From NCBI GenBank assembly GCA_002238865.1, contig MPNE01000001.1, positions 186,001 to 250,000 on the forward strand: 64,000 bases of DNA. Reading direction: 5' to 3'. Both the position numbers and the translations under genes were made by a program. The notes beneath the pieces were generated by a model. It worked only from the letters and a program-made list of their open reading frames with translations, made no database searches and was not told the DNA's origin. This document shows, piece by piece, positions 17,498 through 28,012 of this stretch (position 1 is the stretch's first letter; each line of letters begins with the position of its first letter). This DNA comes from Gemmatimonadetes bacterium bin94 (lineage in GTDB: Bacteria; Gemmatimonadota; Gemmatimonadetes; Longimicrobiales; Gaopeijiaceae).

Positions 17498-18260
17498 AGA
17501 CGTGCCCGCGTTCGGCCCGGGGCCGAGAGGAGCTCTCGACGTGACGCACGACGCGTCGTCCGGCGATCCCCTTTCCGGATTCGACCTCGTCGCGGCCGGG
17601 CCGCAACGTTCCCGCGAGGGGCCGGAGACAGCGGCACGGCACCACGACGTTCCCCCTGGCAACCCCACGGTCACCGCGCTGAGAAAGCAGTTCCCGGACG
17701 CAGTCTTCCACAATCTGATCTGTGCCGGCGACGAGGATGTCGTCTACGTCGACCCCGGGCGGATCACCGAGATCCTGGGGTGGCTCCACCGCGAGGCCGA
17801 CCAGCACTACGACCACCTGGCCGATGTGACGGCCGTCGACTACGGCGGCGGGAAGCCGCTGGAAGTGGTCTACCAGTTGTGGTCGATCCCGCACCGCGCC
17901 GCGCTGCGGGTCAAGTGCGAACTGCCGCTGGACGCTCTGGAGATCGAGACGGCCACGGGTATCTGGGCGGGTGCCAACTGGCTGGAGCGTGAAGTGTACG
18001 ACCTCTTCGGAATCCACTTCACCGGGCACCCCGATCCGCGCCGCATTCTGATGCCCGAGAACTACGCCGAGGGGCACCCTCTGCGGAAGGACTTCCCGCT
18101 GCGGGGCCGGTTCTCGCGAGCCGAGCAGACGCGGCGGGCCCTGACCCAGAATCCGGAGGACTACTACGCCGCGGGCGAAATCGCCGGGCGCGTTCCCCAG
18201 ACGGTCGAAGTGGACGGCGGTGACGCGACCGGGGAGGAAGGAGGGGGCGATGTCCTCTAG
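17475..18260 (+). CDS. nuoC: NADH-quinone oxidoreductase subunit C
   Basis: NuoC is a hydrophilic peripheral-arm subunit (30-kDa family). The conserved core covers about residues 65-225: [20 protein letters not shown], then [19 protein letters not shown] and the signature [20 protein letters not shown] followed by [20 protein letters not shown]. The first ~60 residues from GTG 17475 are low-complexity; an internal GTG near 17541 could be the true start. The stop overlaps the nuoD start. NuoC and NuoD are separate genes here. Confidence 0.93.
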   Translation: MPRIDSPEDVPAFGPGPRGALDVTHDASSGDPLSGFDLVAAGPQRSREGPETAARHHDVPPGNPTVTALRKQFPDAVFHNLICAGDEDVVYVDPGRITEILGWLHREADQHYDHLADVTAVDYGGGKPLEVVYQLWSIPHRAALRVKCELPLDALEIETATGIWAGANWLEREVYDLFGIHFTGHPDPRRILMPENYAEGHPLRKDFPLRGRFSRAEQTRRALTQNPEDYYAAGEIAGRVPQTVEVDGGDATGEEGGGDVL

Positions 18261-19527
18261 GACCGTCGAGTACGACGTCGGCCGAAACCCGGAGATGGGA
18301 CCGGGAGGCACCCTGGTGGCCAGCCCCGCAGTGCCGTTCGACGCCCCCGAGCCCGAACTGGGCTCCGACACGATGCTGGTCAACATCGGCCCCCAGCACC
18401 CCGCCACGCATGGCGTTCTCCGGCTCGTGGTCGAGTTGGACGGCGAGACCGTGGTGAGCGTGGTGCCGCGCCTGGGCTACCTGCACTCGTCCTTCGAGAA
18501 GCTTGGGGAGTACCGCACCTGGAACCAGGTTGTACCGCTCACCGATCGCATGGACTACCTGGCCCCGCTCATCTACAACTGCGCCTACGTCATGGCGGTG
18601 GAAAAGCTGATGGGCATCGAGGTGACCGACCGGTGCCGGGTCGCGCGGGTCGTCTGCATGGAGATGGACCGCATTTTCTCCCACCTCCTGTGGCTCGGCA
18701 CCTGGTCCATTGACGTGGGCGCGTTCACGCCGTTCCTCTACGCCTTCCAGCAGCGCGAAAAGGTCTACAAGCTGCACGAGGCGCTCACCGGGGCGCGGAT
18801 CACGACGTCGGCCACACGCATCGGCGGGATGATGGCCGACCTGCCCGATGGTTGGGCGCGCGGTGTCCGCGACTTCGCCAACAACCTCCCGGCCACCCTT
18901 GACGAGATCGACGGACTCCTGACGAACAACGCGATCCACGCGGGCCGCACCCAGGGGATCGGCGCCATTTCGGCCGACGAGGCGGTCAACCATGGGCTTA
19001 CCGGGGCCAATCTGCGCGCCAGCGGAGTCCCTTACGACGTGCGCAAGGACAGGCCGTACTACGACTACGAGAGCTACGACTTCGAGGTCCCGATCGGCTG
19101 CCACGGCGACTGCTACGACCGCTATCTGGTGCGCATGGAGGAGATGCGGCAGAGCATCCACATCCTTCACCAGGCCCTTGACCGGCTTCCGTCCGGGCCG
19201 ATGGATGTGGAGGATCCCCGAATCAGCCTGCCCTCCAAGACCGACTGCATGTCCGACATGGAGTCGATGATCCACCACTTCAAGCTCATCACCGAGGGGA
19301 TCCCGGCGCCTGCGGAAGACTGCTGGTTCTCGGTGGAAGGCTCGAAGGGCGAGCTGGGCATGTACGTGGTGGGCGACGGCGGACCCAAGCCGGTGCGCTG
19401 GCGCATCCGTCCCCCCTCGTTTGTGAACCTGTCGGCGATCCCCAAGCTGGCCGAAGGACACCTCATGGCCGATCTGATCGTGATCAATGCGAGCCTGGAC
19501 ATTGTTCTGGGGGAGATCGACCGTTGA
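18250..19527 (+). CDS. nuoD: NADH-quinone oxidoreductase subunit D
   Basis: NuoD (49-kDa family) forms the quinone pocket with NuoB. It has 425 residues from ATG 18250, overlapping nuoC by 11 bp. Family segments are [20 protein letters not shown], the [20 protein letters not shown] region, [13 protein letters not shown] and the C-terminal [20 protein letters not shown], ending in [12 protein letters not shown]. The stop overlaps the nuoE start. Confidence 0.96.
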   Translation: MSSRTVEYDVGRNPEMGPGGTLVASPAVPFDAPEPELGSDTMLVNIGPQHPATHGVLRLVVELDGETVVSVVPRLGYLHSSFEKLGEYRTWNQVVPLTDRMDYLAPLIYNCAYVMAVEKLMGIEVTDRCRVARVVCMEMDRIFSHLLWLGTWSIDVGAFTPFLYAFQQREKVYKLHEALTGARITTSATRIGGMMADLPDGWARGVRDFANNLPATLDEIDGLLTNNAIHAGRTQGIGAISADEAVNHGLTGANLRASGVPYDVRKDRPYYDYESYDFEVPIGCHGDCYDRYLVRMEEMRQSIHILHQALDRLPSGPMDVEDPRISLPSKTDCMSDMESMIHHFKLITEGIPAPAEDCWFSVEGSKGELGMYVVGDGGPKPVRWRIRPPSFVNLSAIPKLAEGHLMADLIVINASLDIVLGEIDR

Positions 19528-20174
19528 GCGAGATCCAGTTCCGCAACCCCGGCTGGGCAGGCAACACGGGCGAGTTCGACCTCACCGAGGCCGACGTGCG
19601 CGGGACGGACTACGTCGGCGAAACACAACTCGACGGGGGACATCCCTCGGTGTCGGCGAGTCTTCCGTACATGCTCGTGGAGAAAAACCCGGAAGCGCCT
19701 CTCTTCGAGGGACCCTATCAGGAACGCTTCGAGAAGATCAGAAGCCGGTACCCGACGGCCCGTGCGGCCCTGCTGCCCGCGCTCAACCTCGCGCAGGAGC
19801 TCCGCGGCCACATCTCGCCGGCGACGATGGACGAGGTTGCCGAACTGCTCGGACTCAGCAACGCCTATGTGCGGGGTGTCGCCACCTTCTACACGATGTA
19901 CAACAAGCGCCCGGTCGGGCGCTTTCTCATCCAGGTCTGCACCAACATCTCGTGCAATATCTGCGGCGCCGATGAAGTCCTCGCCGCGTTCCTCGAACAC
20001 ACGGGAACGGAACCGGGAGAAACCTCCTCAGACGGAAACTTCACGGTCGTCGAGGCCGAGTGCCTTGCGGCGTGCGGGTTCCCCACCTGCGTCCAGATCA
20101 ACTCGCGCTACTTCGAGGACGTGTCTGCGGCCGACGTGCCGGCCGTGCTCGAGCGTCTGAAGAGCGAATCGTAA
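19524..20174 (+). CDS. nuoE: NADH-quinone oxidoreductase subunit E
   Basis: NuoE is the thioredoxin-fold [2Fe-2S] subunit (N1a) of the NADH module. Cluster Cys residues are seen in QVCTNISCNICGA and AECLAACGFPTC. The helical part RAALLPALNLAQELRGHISP and LLGLSNAYVRGVATFYTMY is typical. TTG 19524 overlaps the nuoD stop. About 45 residues precede the conserved domain, giving 216 residues in all, longer than the common ~165. Confidence 0.95.
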   Translation: MSEIQFRNPGWAGNTGEFDLTEADVRGTDYVGETQLDGGHPSVSASLPYMLVEKNPEAPLFEGPYQERFEKIRSRYPTARAALLPALNLAQELRGHISPATMDEVAELLGLSNAYVRGVATFYTMYNKRPVGRFLIQVCTNISCNICGADEVLAAFLEHTGTEPGETSSDGNFTVVEAECLAACGFPTCVQINSRYFEDVSAADVPAVLERLKSES

Positions 20175-20185
20175 GGGAACAGACC

Positions 20186-21478
20186 TTGGCCTACCCCTAC
20201 CGCCACGAGAAGGAGACACTGGTCCTGAGCGAATGCTTCGGGGATCCGTCTGCCCGGACCGTGGCCGGGTGGAAGCGTGTCGGCGGCTATCAGGGGATTG
20301 CCCGGGCGCTCGAAATCGGGCGCGAGGCGACGATCGAAGATGTAAAGGCGTCCGGGTTGCGGGGGAGGGGTGGAGCTGGTTTCCCGACGGGCCTGAAATG
20401 GTCCTTCATGCCGAAGAATTCGAGCCGTCCACACTACCTGCTCTGCAACGCCGACGAGTCGGAGCCCGGCACCTTCAAGGACCGGGAAATCATGCGGTGG
20501 ACACCGCACCAGCTCATCGAGGGGTGCCTGGTCGGCTCCTACGCCATCGGTGCATCACACTGCTACATCTATCTGCGCGGCGAGTTTTTCGAGACGACGC
20601 AGGTGATGGCGCGGGCGCTCGAGGAAGCGTATGCGGAAGGGCTCGTGGGCAAGGATATCCTGGGCTCTGGCGTGGACATCGACATCACCCTGCACGTTGG
20701 AGCAGGCGCCTACATATGCGGCGAGGAGACGGGCCTCATGAACTCGCTCGAGGGGCGCAGGGGAGAGCCGCGGATCAAGCCGCCCTTCCCGGCGGCGGTC
20801 GGTGCGTTCGGGATGCCTTCGACGATCAACAACGTCGAGACCCTGTGCGCGACCGCCCACATCGCCCGCCACGGAGGCGAGTGGTACCGCCAGTGGGGAA
20901 CGGACAAGAGCCCCGGTACCAAGCTGTTCTGCGTCTCCGGCCACGTTAACAAGCCGGGCAACTACGAATTCCCCCTGGGCTTCCCGATGATGGAACTCAT
21001 CGATGACGTCTGCGGCGGCATGCGTGACGGCAGGGCCCTCAAGGCGGTCATCCCCGGTGGCAGCTCCGTGCCGATCATGAGCGCCGACGACTGCAGGGCG
21101 TGCTCGCTCTGCTACGAGGGGGTCGAGGCCGCCGGCTCCATGCTCGGCTGCGCTTCGGTGATCGTCATGGACGAGACCACCGACATCGTCAAGCAGGTCC
21201 GGCGCATGGCGCACTTCTACGCGCACGAGTCATGTGGCCAGTGCACGCCCTGCCGGGAGGGCACGACCTGGGCCACCAGGATCCTGCAGCGCATCGAGGA
21301 CGGGCGCGGTACCGAAGACGACCTCGATACGCTCGTCCAGATCTCCGAACAGATGACCGGTACGACGATCTGCGTCCTGTCGGACTCGCTGGCCATGCCG
21401 ATCATCTCGTCGATCGAGAAGTTCCGCGAAGACTACCTGGCGCTCATCCGCCGCGGCGAGCGGGTCGGAGCAGCATGA
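20186..21478 (+). CDS. nuoF: NADH-quinone oxidoreductase subunit F
   Basis: NuoF binds FMN and NADH and carries cluster N3. The FMN/NADH sites are SGLRGRGGAGFPTGLKWSFM, NADESEPGTFKDRE and GAGAYICGEETGLMNSLEG. The cluster ligands are SCGQCTPCREGT and the Cys in TTICVLSD. I chose TTG 20186, which has AAGGGA about 8 nt upstream and leaves the first conserved segment intact (430 residues). An upstream in-frame ATG would overlap nuoE extensively. Confidence 0.95.
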   Translation: MAYPYRHEKETLVLSECFGDPSARTVAGWKRVGGYQGIARALEIGREATIEDVKASGLRGRGGAGFPTGLKWSFMPKNSSRPHYLLCNADESEPGTFKDREIMRWTPHQLIEGCLVGSYAIGASHCYIYLRGEFFETTQVMARALEEAYAEGLVGKDILGSGVDIDITLHVGAGAYICGEETGLMNSLEGRRGEPRIKPPFPAAVGAFGMPSTINNVETLCATAHIARHGGEWYRQWGTDKSPGTKLFCVSGHVNKPGNYEFPLGFPMMELIDDVCGGMRDGRALKAVIPGGSSVPIMSADDCRACSLCYEGVEAAGSMLGCASVIVMDETTDIVKQVRRMAHFYAHESCGQCTPCREGTTWATRILQRIEDGRGTEDDLDTLVQISEQMTGTTICVLSDSLAMPIISSIEKFREDYLALIRRGERVGAA

Positions 21479-21553
21479 TGCACCGCATTTGCCCGTCCCC
21501 GCACGCTCCGCCGCATCAGTGTGGCGACAGCCCGCAGCAGCCGAGGATATCCC

Positions 21554-23155
21554 ATGCCGGATAACGGTCCCAGAGCCGATACGGTCACCCTGACGATCGA
21601 CGGCCGCGAGGTCACGGTCCCCAGGGGGACGTCGCTGCTGCACGCGGCCGAGACGCAGGGAACAACGGTGCCGCACTACTGCTATCATCCCGGTCTCTCC
21701 GCTCCCGCGCAGTGCAGGATCTGCCTGGTCGAGGTCGAGGGGGCGCCGAAGCTGCAGCCATCGTGCGTGACGATGGCCGAGGACGGCCAGGTGGTCCACA
21801 CGGACAGCCCGGCCGCAAGGAGGATGCGTCAGGGAGTCCTCGAGTTCTACCTCGTCAACCACCCGCTGGACTGTCCCATTTGCGACATGTCCGGCGAGTG
21901 CAAGCTCCAGGACTACGTCTTTGACGAAGGCAGGGAACACGGCCGCGGCCGGGAGCCGAAGCGTGTTTTCGGACGTGACGACTTCGGCGGGGATGTGCTC
22001 TACTACGGCGACCGCTGCGTGATGTGCACGCGCTGCGTTCGCTTCATGGACGAGGTCGCGCGGGACTCCCGGCTCACGGTGGTGGAGCGGGGTAGCCGCG
22101 CGGTGATCGACACCTTTTTCGACAGCGGCCTGGAAGGGGCGTCCTTTGCCGGCAACGTGGTCGACATCTGTCCGGTCGGGGCCCTCGTATCGAAGGATTT
22201 CCTGCACAAGGCCCGCGCGTGGGACCTGGATCACACGCCCTCCGTGTGTACCAGCTGCTCGCAGGGCTGCAACATCGAGCTGCACACCCGTGACAACCTC
22301 GTTCAGCGACTCATGCCTCGCGAGAACCAGGAGGTCAATGGCCACTGGATGTGCGACTATGGACGGGCCAACTACGAGTGGATGAATCGGCCGGGGCGCC
22401 TGGAGGCCCCCATGGCGGGGCGGGGCGGCGAGCGGCGTGCCGTGGACTGGAAGACAGCTCTCGAGCACCTGTTCGTCCGGCTGCAGGGCGGCACCGGCGA
22501 CGTGATGGTGGTGGGGTCGGCAGAGGCCTCGAACGAAGGTCTGGCGGCCCTTGGCTGGGTGGGTGAGGCGGTCGGGACGGTGTCGGCCCGCGTCTTCCGG
22601 TCCCCCCGGGCCGACGACGAGGAGCCGCTGCCGGGCTACCCCCTGCTGGTGCGCCGCCGCGACCTGGCCCCGAACGTCGACGGTGCGGGTCTGCTTGGGT
22701 TTGAACGCGCCGGGGACGACACCGGTGCCGGCGGGCTCGAGGCAGTGGCCGGCCACGACGGGATCGTGCTCGTCCTCGGTGACGGGCTCGCCGACCAGGA
22801 TGTGCGCTTCGGGGCCTCGGCCGGCCTGTTCGTTTACCTCGGCAGCTTCGATTCGCCCGCCGCCCGCAATGCGGACTATGTCCTCCCCGTGACGACCTTC
22901 GCGGAGGAAGAGGGGTCGTTCGTGAATGCGCAGGGAAGGGTGCAGCGATTCTGGCCCGGACTCCGCCCCCCCGGATCGGCACGGCCTGCCTGGCTGGTTC
23001 TGGGCGCCCTGGCGGCGGCGCTTCAGGGGGGAAGGACGCCCGCGAGCGCCGCCGAGGTGTTCGCCGGGCTGGAGGCCGGGTGCGCGGCGTTCGCCGGCCT
23101 CAGCTACGACGCGATCGGCGAATCGGGGGTCCGGTTGGAGGCCGTTCATGGGTGA
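21554..23155 (+). CDS. nuoG: NADH-quinone oxidoreductase subunit G (short form)
   Basis: NuoG is the 75-kDa iron-sulfur subunit. It has a [2Fe-2S] ferredoxin-like domain (CYHPGLSAPAQCRICLVEV and the later PSCVT), the His/Cys cluster HPLDCPICDMSGECKLQD, and further ligands CVMCTRCVRF and CPVGAL. A CTSCSQGCNIEL motif opens the molybdopterin-type domain. With 533 residues the protein is far shorter than the 680-900 typical of bacterial NuoG, and much of the molybdopterin-fold region seems missing, although NADYVLPVTTFAEEEGSFVN survives. ATG 21554 follows GAGGA. It overlaps nuoH by 8 bp. Confidence 0.93.
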   Translation: MPDNGPRADTVTLTIDGREVTVPRGTSLLHAAETQGTTVPHYCYHPGLSAPAQCRICLVEVEGAPKLQPSCVTMAEDGQVVHTDSPAARRMRQGVLEFYLVNHPLDCPICDMSGECKLQDYVFDEGREHGRGREPKRVFGRDDFGGDVLYYGDRCVMCTRCVRFMDEVARDSRLTVVERGSRAVIDTFFDSGLEGASFAGNVVDICPVGALVSKDFLHKARAWDLDHTPSVCTSCSQGCNIELHTRDNLVQRLMPRENQEVNGHWMCDYGRANYEWMNRPGRLEAPMAGRGGERRAVDWKTALEHLFVRLQGGTGDVMVVGSAEASNEGLAALGWVGEAVGTVSARVFRSPRADDEEPLPGYPLLVRRRDLAPNVDGAGLLGFERAGDDTGAGGLEAVAGHDGIVLVLGDGLADQDVRFGASAGLFVYLGSFDSPAARNADYVLPVTTFAEEEGSFVNAQGRVQRFWPGLRPPGSARPAWLVLGALAAALQGGRTPASAAEVFAGLEAGCAAFAGLSYDAIGESGVRLEAVHG

Positions 23156-24446
23156 AATGAACGAACTCACGACCACCTGGTTCGTGGTCATCGGCGCCGT
23201 GAAGGTGATCGCGATCTTCTCGGTCGTGATGGGAGCCGTGGCATATATGACGCTGGCCGAGCGCCGCGTCTCCGCCTTCATCCAGGACCGCCTGGGCCCC
23301 AACCGGGTCGGCCCCTTCGGACTGCTGCAGCCGATCGCGGATGGGCTGAAGAACGTCATCAAGGAAGAGACCATGCCGGGAACGGCGGCGAAGTTCTACT
23401 TCGTCCTCGGCCCCGCCCTGGCGATCATGCCGGCGGTGATCACCTTCGCCGTCATCCCTGTCGCGGCGCCGCTGCCCACGCCGGTCGGGACGGTGGACAT
23501 GATCGTGGCGGATGTCCCTATAGGGATCCTCTACATTCTGGCGCTTTCGTCTCTGGCGGTGTACGGGATCGTGCTGTCGGGGTGGGCGTCCAACAACAAG
23601 TACGCCTTCCTGGGCGGACTGCGCGCGTCGGCCCAGATGATCTCCTACGAGGTGGCCCTCGGCCTGAGCGTTATCGCGGTGCTCCTGCTCGCCGGAAACG
23701 TGACCCTTACCGAGATGGTGTGGCAGCAGCAGCAGCTTGGGCTGTGGTTCGTCTTCCCGCTGTCGCTGGCTTTCATCTTCTTCCTGATCTCCGCGCTGGC
23801 CGAGACGAACCGGCTTCCCTTCGACATGCCCGAAGCGGAGTCGGAGCTCATTTCGGGGTACCACACGGAGTACTCCGCCATGAAGTTCTCGATGTTCTTC
23901 ATCGCGGAGTACTCGCATGTTCTTACCGCCTCGGCGCTCATGGCGACGCTCTTCTTCGGCGGCTGGGACATTCCGCTCTGGACCGGCGACGACATGTTCC
24001 GCCACGGTGACGGCTGGATTCGCGGCTTCGACGCGGCCGGGGCACCGATCCCCGCGACTCCGCACGTTCTCATCACCCTTCTCACCCTTGGCGCATTCGC
24101 GGCCAAGACCGCCTTCTTCGTTCTTCTTTACATATGGATACGCTGGACGCTGCCTCGCTTCCGCTACGACCAGGTCATGCATCTGGGGTGGAAGGTGCTG
24201 CTGCCGGCCGCGCTCGGTTACATCATGCTGATCGCCGGGACCATGCTGGTCCTCGACCAGTTGGGGGTACCGTTCGGCTTTCTGTACGGGGCGGTGCTCA
24301 CCGGAGTGAGCGGGGTCACGACCGTAGCGTTCCTCTTCTTCGTCGACCGTGACCGGGTCATCTCCGGGGCCCACAGGAAGCGGGACGTCGCCCGGCGGCG
24401 GGTCACGGCCACAACCGGGGTTGACGGCGGGGCCGTCTCGAACTGA
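23148..24446 (+). CDS. nuoH: NADH-quinone oxidoreductase subunit H
   Basis: NuoH is the membrane subunit connecting the quinone site to the proton pumps. It has 432 residues with eight or more TM helices. Conserved loops are RRVSAFIQDRLGPNRVGPFG, LLQPIADGLKNVIKEE, AETNRLPFDMPEAESELISG followed by YHTEYSAMKF, and IRWTLPRFRYDQVM. The ATG at 23148 lies inside the nuoG end; a second ATG at 23157 is possible. The C-terminus has an extra charged tail after the last helix. Confidence 0.95.
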   Translation: MGEMNELTTTWFVVIGAVKVIAIFSVVMGAVAYMTLAERRVSAFIQDRLGPNRVGPFGLLQPIADGLKNVIKEETMPGTAAKFYFVLGPALAIMPAVITFAVIPVAAPLPTPVGTVDMIVADVPIGILYILALSSLAVYGIVLSGWASNNKYAFLGGLRASAQMISYEVALGLSVIAVLLLAGNVTLTEMVWQQQQLGLWFVFPLSLAFIFFLISALAETNRLPFDMPEAESELISGYHTEYSAMKFSMFFIAEYSHVLTASALMATLFFGGWDIPLWTGDDMFRHGDGWIRGFDAAGAPIPATPHVLITLLTLGAFAAKTAFFVLLYIWIRWTLPRFRYDQVMHLGWKVLLPAALGYIMLIAGTMLVLDQLGVPFGFLYGAVLTGVSGVTTVAFLFFVDRDRVISGAHRKRDVARRRVTATTGVDGGAVSN

Positions 24447-24463
24447 ACGGGAGCACGATAGCT

Positions 24464-24964
24464 ATGGCGATAACAGTCAAGGTGATGAGGCGCCCCGAAG
24501 CGGGCCGCACATCGTACATGCGCGCCACCCTGAAGGGGATGAGCCTGACCTTTAAGCACCTAGTGCGGCCCTCGCATGTCACCCTGCAATACCCCGAGGA
24601 GCAGCCCGACCTGAGTCCCCGCTGGCGCGGCACGCACCGCATGGAAGTCCACGCGGACGGCCGTCCCAAGTGCGTGGCCTGCGGGCTCTGTCCTACGGTT
24701 TGTCCGGCGAACTGCATCCGCCTGGTGGGCGGCGAGGACGATCAGGGCAACCGCTACCCGATCGTCTACGAAATCGACGAATTCCGGTGCATCTTCTGCG
24801 GGATGTGCCAGGAGGTGTGTCCCGTCGAGGCCATTCACGTGGGCCAGCACTTCGAGAACGCCGAGTACACGCGTGACCGCTTCGTCTACGACCTTGATCG
24901 TCTCATGGAACAGGACCACCCGAGCACGCTCCTCTGGGACCCTGCCGATCCGCGCTCCGAATGA
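24464..24964 (+). CDS. nuoI: NADH-quinone oxidoreductase subunit I
   Basis: NuoI carries two [4Fe-4S] clusters (N6a/N6b) that pass electrons to NuoB. The two ferredoxin motifs are CVACGLCPTVCPANCI and CIFCGMCQEVCPVEAI. The N-terminal amphipathic stretch MRATLKGMSLTFKHLVRP docks it to the membrane arm. The length is 166 residues. The stop overlaps nuoJ in an ATGA junction. Confidence 0.96.
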   Translation: MAITVKVMRRPEAGRTSYMRATLKGMSLTFKHLVRPSHVTLQYPEEQPDLSPRWRGTHRMEVHADGRPKCVACGLCPTVCPANCIRLVGGEDDQGNRYPIVYEIDEFRCIFCGMCQEVCPVEAIHVGQHFENAEYTRDRFVYDLDRLMEQDHPSTLLWDPADPRSE

Positions 24965-25488
24965 CCGAAATCGTCTTCGTCCTGTTCGCGGTCGTGGCGG
25001 TCGGCGGCGCCATCGGCGTCGTAGTCGGCCGCAGTCCGGTTGCGAGCCTTCTCTCCATGATTGCCACCCTGGCCAGCGTCGCCGGGATCTACGTCCTCTT
25101 CGAGGCGCATTTTCTGGCGGCGATCCAGGTGCTGGTCTATGCAGGCGCGATCATGGTGCTCTTCCTCTTCGTCATCATGCTTCTCAACCTCGGGCACGAC
25201 TACCGGGCGGACGTCAAGTACGGACTCTGGTACCTGCTGTCGCTTGTGGTCGTCGGGCTTACCGCGGGGGCGCTGCTGCAGGGATTCATGGGGACGGGAG
25301 CGACGGGTGTGCGCGGCGACGGCGCCGCCGCTGCGGCGGCCATCGATGCCGTGGTGGCCGAAAAGGGCGTCGTCGGAGCCATCGCAGATCCGCTGTTCAC
25401 CGACTACGTGGTCGCCTTCGAACTGACGGGGCTCCTCCTGCTCGTCGCGATCGTGGCCGCGGTGGTCCTCGCCAAGCCCCGCACATGA
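24961..25488 (+). CDS. nuoJ: NADH-quinone oxidoreductase subunit J
   Basis: NuoJ is a five-helix membrane subunit. The 175 residues show the typical second and third helices [20 protein letters not shown] and [20 protein letters not shown] followed by [11 protein letters not shown] Gly/Ala-rich loop (about 110-140) precedes the last helix [19 protein letters not shown]. The start overlaps nuoI by 4 bp. Confidence 0.94.
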   Translation: MTEIVFVLFAVVAVGGAIGVVVGRSPVASLLSMIATLASVAGIYVLFEAHFLAAIQVLVYAGAIMVLFLFVIMLLNLGHDYRADVKYGLWYLLSLVVVGLTAGALLQGFMGTGATGVRGDGAAAAAAIDAVVAEKGVVGAIADPLFTDYVVAFELTGLLLLVAIVAAVVLAKPRT

Positions 25489-25498
25489 GGGAGGTCCA

Positions 25499-25792
25499 AT
25501 GCTGACCCAGGCCCTCTTGTTGAGTGGGGCGCTCTTCGTGATCGGCACCCTGGGGGTGATGGTCCGGAGGAACGCGATCATCATCTTTCTCTGCATCGAA
25601 CTGCAGCTCAACGCGGTCAACCTGGCCTTCGTGGCCCTGTCCCGGTACACGGGGATCGAGGGCCAGCTGTTTGTCTTTTTCGTGATGACCGTGGCGGCGG
25701 CCGAGGCGGCTGTCGGACTCGCGATCATCATTTCGATCTTCCGGCACCATGAGACGGTCAACGTGGACAAGTTCAACTTCCTGAAGTGGTGA
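25499..25792 (+). CDS. nuoK: NADH-quinone oxidoreductase subunit K
   Basis: NuoK is a three-helix antiporter-like subunit (MrpC family). The 97 residues include [20 protein letters not shown], the helix with the key Glu in [19 protein letters not shown], and [20 protein letters not shown] with the second membrane Glu. GAGGGAGG lies just before the ATG. The stop overlaps the nuoL GTG start. Confidence 0.95.
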   Translation: MLTQALLLSGALFVIGTLGVMVRRNAIIIFLCIELQLNAVNLAFVALSRYTGIEGQLFVFFVMTVAAAEAAVGLAIIISIFRHHETVNVDKFNFLKW

Positions 25793-28008
25793 CCGGCGTG
25801 GGGACCGCCGAATCCGCCATGACCGCCCTCGCCGGTGTCCTGTCGCCCTCGCCCTCGGCCCCGGGCTCCGCGTCCGGTGTTGCGGCGCAGGCCGCCGAGC
25901 AGTGGGAGCCGCTGCTTCCGGGGCTGATCGTTCTCCTGCCGCTGCTGGGCTTCGTGCTCAACGGAATCCTCGCGCTATGGGCCGCCGGGCATTCGTCCGC
26001 AGCGGTGCGCGCCGGCGAGGAGTGGAATCCCTTCGCGGGGCCGTCACGTCCCCGCACCCACACGCTCCCCACCCTGATCGGGCCGGGGGTGATGCTGCTC
26101 GCGTTCATCCTGGCCCTGGTGAACTTCGCGGGAATGCCCGCGGACCTGCACGACCCGGTGATCCGTACCTACTGGAGCTGGATCGCAACCGACACCATCA
26201 GCGTGGATGCCGCCCTTCAGCTCGACCAGCTCTCGATGGTGATGATGCTGGTCGTCACCGGCGTGGGCTTCCTCATCCACGTGTTCAGCGTGGGTTACAT
26301 GAAGGACGACCAGGGCTACCCCCGGTACTTCGCCTACCTGAACCTGTTCGTCTTCTTCATGCTCGTGCTGGTCCTGGGCTCCGGCTACGCGACGATGTTC
26401 GTGGGTTGGGAGGGCGTCGGACTCTGCAGCTATCTGCTGATCGGCTACTGGTTCAGCGACCGTGACAAGTCGGACGCAGGCAAGAAGGCGTTCATCGTCA
26501 ACCGGATCGGCGATGTCGGCTTCCTGCTGGCGATGTTCCTGCTCTTCAACAACTTCGGGACGCTGGACTTCGGCCCGATCTTCGCCGGCGCGGAGGGACA
26601 GCTGGCTGTTGGCGGCACGACGGTCACGGCCGTCACCCTCCTGCTCATGCTCGGCGCAGCCGGCAAGAGCGCCCAGGTTCCGCTTCACGTCTGGCTCCCG
26701 GACGCGATGGCCGGCCCAACGCCCGTCTCGGCGCTCATCCACGCGGCGACGATGGTCACCGCCGGCGTGTACATGGTGGCGCGGTCGTCCGTGCTGTACG
26801 CCCTCGCGCCCACCAGCCAGGCGGTCGTGGCGGGGATCGGGGTGCTCACCGCGCTGGTTGCGGCGACGATCGCCATGCAGCAGTACGACATCAAGAAGGT
26901 GCTGGCCTACTCGACCGTCTCCCAGCTCGGCTTCATGTTCCTCGCCGCCGGGGTGGGCGCCTTCACGGCGGCGATCTTCCACCTGGTCACGCATGCGTTC
27001 TTCAAGGCTCTCCTCTTCCTCGGGGCCGGAGCGGTCATCCACTCCATGCACCACGCTGCACACCACGCGGACGGCCACCTCGACGAGCAGGACATGCGCA
27101 ACATGGGCGGGCTCGGCAAGTTCATGCCCGTCACCTGCGTCGTGATGTGGATCGCCACCCTGGCGATCGCCGGGATCTGGCCCTTCGCCGGCTTCTTCTC
27201 GAAGGACGAGATCATCTGGTACACGGCGGCATGGGCGGGAGCCGGGTCCAACCCCTTCGGAACGCTCTACACGGTGTACTGGGCGGTGGCGCTCGCGACC
27301 GCCCTTATGACCGCGTTCTATATGACCCGCCTGATGGTCATGACCTTCCACGGCGCCAACCGGACCGGCGCGGCGGGCAGATCGCACATTCACGAGGCGC
27401 CGCGCGTGATGACCGTGCCGCTGATCGTGCTCGCGCTGCTCTCGGTGTTCGGGGGCTGGATCAACGTGCCGGACGCGCTCCAGGAGTCGTTCGCGGGGCT
27501 GTTCGGCGTGCTGCCGATGAGCGAATGGCTCCATCACTGGCTGGAACCGGTCACCCACGCCGCCGCGCAGATTCAGATCGCCGGCTTCGGGGAGCCCGCT
27601 CACGCCGCGCCACCTGGTGGCGGCGAAGTGGCTTGGGCCATGATATCCACGCTTGCCGCGGCCGTCACGGTGGCCGTGGCATACAGGGTTGTGGGCACGA
27701 ACAAGTACGTGCCCGCCGCCAGGGATCCCGGTCCGGCCGGTGTGCTGCGACGCGCCGTGTACAACAAGTGGTACTTCGACGAGGTGTACGACAGCCTCGT
27801 GGTTCGGCCGCTGCTCGCGGCTTCGAGGTGGTGCTGGAAGGTGATCGACACCGTGGTCATCGACGGATTCGTGAACCTCACGGGGAGTTTTGCACGCCTC
27901 TCCGGCTGGACGATGAGTCTCTTCCAGACCGGGCAGGTGAACATGTACGCTTTCGTGCTCACCCTGGGCGTTCTTTGCGTCCTGGGAGCCGCGGTCTTCC
28001 TGCAGTGA
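25786..28008 (+). CDS. nuoL: NADH-quinone oxidoreductase subunit L
   Basis: NuoL is the distal proton-pumping, antiporter-like subunit with the long lateral helix. It has 740 residues and about 15-16 TM helices. Conserved stretches are [19 protein letters not shown], the pump Lys region [20 protein letters not shown] with [34 protein letters not shown] and [23 protein letters not shown] at 25786 overlaps nuoK; an ATG at 25819 would drop 11 residues. The C-terminal helices end with [17 protein letters not shown]. Confidence 0.95.
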   Translation: MVTGVGTAESAMTALAGVLSPSPSAPGSASGVAAQAAEQWEPLLPGLIVLLPLLGFVLNGILALWAAGHSSAAVRAGEEWNPFAGPSRPRTHTLPTLIGPGVMLLAFILALVNFAGMPADLHDPVIRTYWSWIATDTISVDAALQLDQLSMVMMLVVTGVGFLIHVFSVGYMKDDQGYPRYFAYLNLFVFFMLVLVLGSGYATMFVGWEGVGLCSYLLIGYWFSDRDKSDAGKKAFIVNRIGDVGFLLAMFLLFNNFGTLDFGPIFAGAEGQLAVGGTTVTAVTLLLMLGAAGKSAQVPLHVWLPDAMAGPTPVSALIHAATMVTAGVYMVARSSVLYALAPTSQAVVAGIGVLTALVAATIAMQQYDIKKVLAYSTVSQLGFMFLAAGVGAFTAAIFHLVTHAFFKALLFLGAGAVIHSMHHAAHHADGHLDEQDMRNMGGLGKFMPVTCVVMWIATLAIAGIWPFAGFFSKDEIIWYTAAWAGAGSNPFGTLYTVYWAVALATALMTAFYMTRLMVMTFHGANRTGAAGRSHIHEAPRVMTVPLIVLALLSVFGGWINVPDALQESFAGLFGVLPMSEWLHHWLEPVTHAAAQIQIAGFGEPAHAAPPGGGEVAWAMISTLAAAVTVAVAYRVVGTNKYVPAARDPGPAGVLRRAVYNKWYFDEVYDSLVVRPLLAASRWCWKVIDTVVIDGFVNLTGSFARLSGWTMSLFQTGQVNMYAFVLTLGVLCVLGAAVFLQ

Positions 28009-28012
28009 CGCC

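Noticed and set aside
18019-19461. Long open frame (480 codons) antisense to nuoD
   Set aside because: It mirrors a well-conserved gene in GC-rich DNA, has low-complexity His/Arg/Val-rich composition and no recognisable domain.
21230-23374. 714-codon antisense frame across nuoF/nuoG/nuoH
   Set aside because: It is complementary to three overlapping conserved genes; the length results from third-position GC bias.
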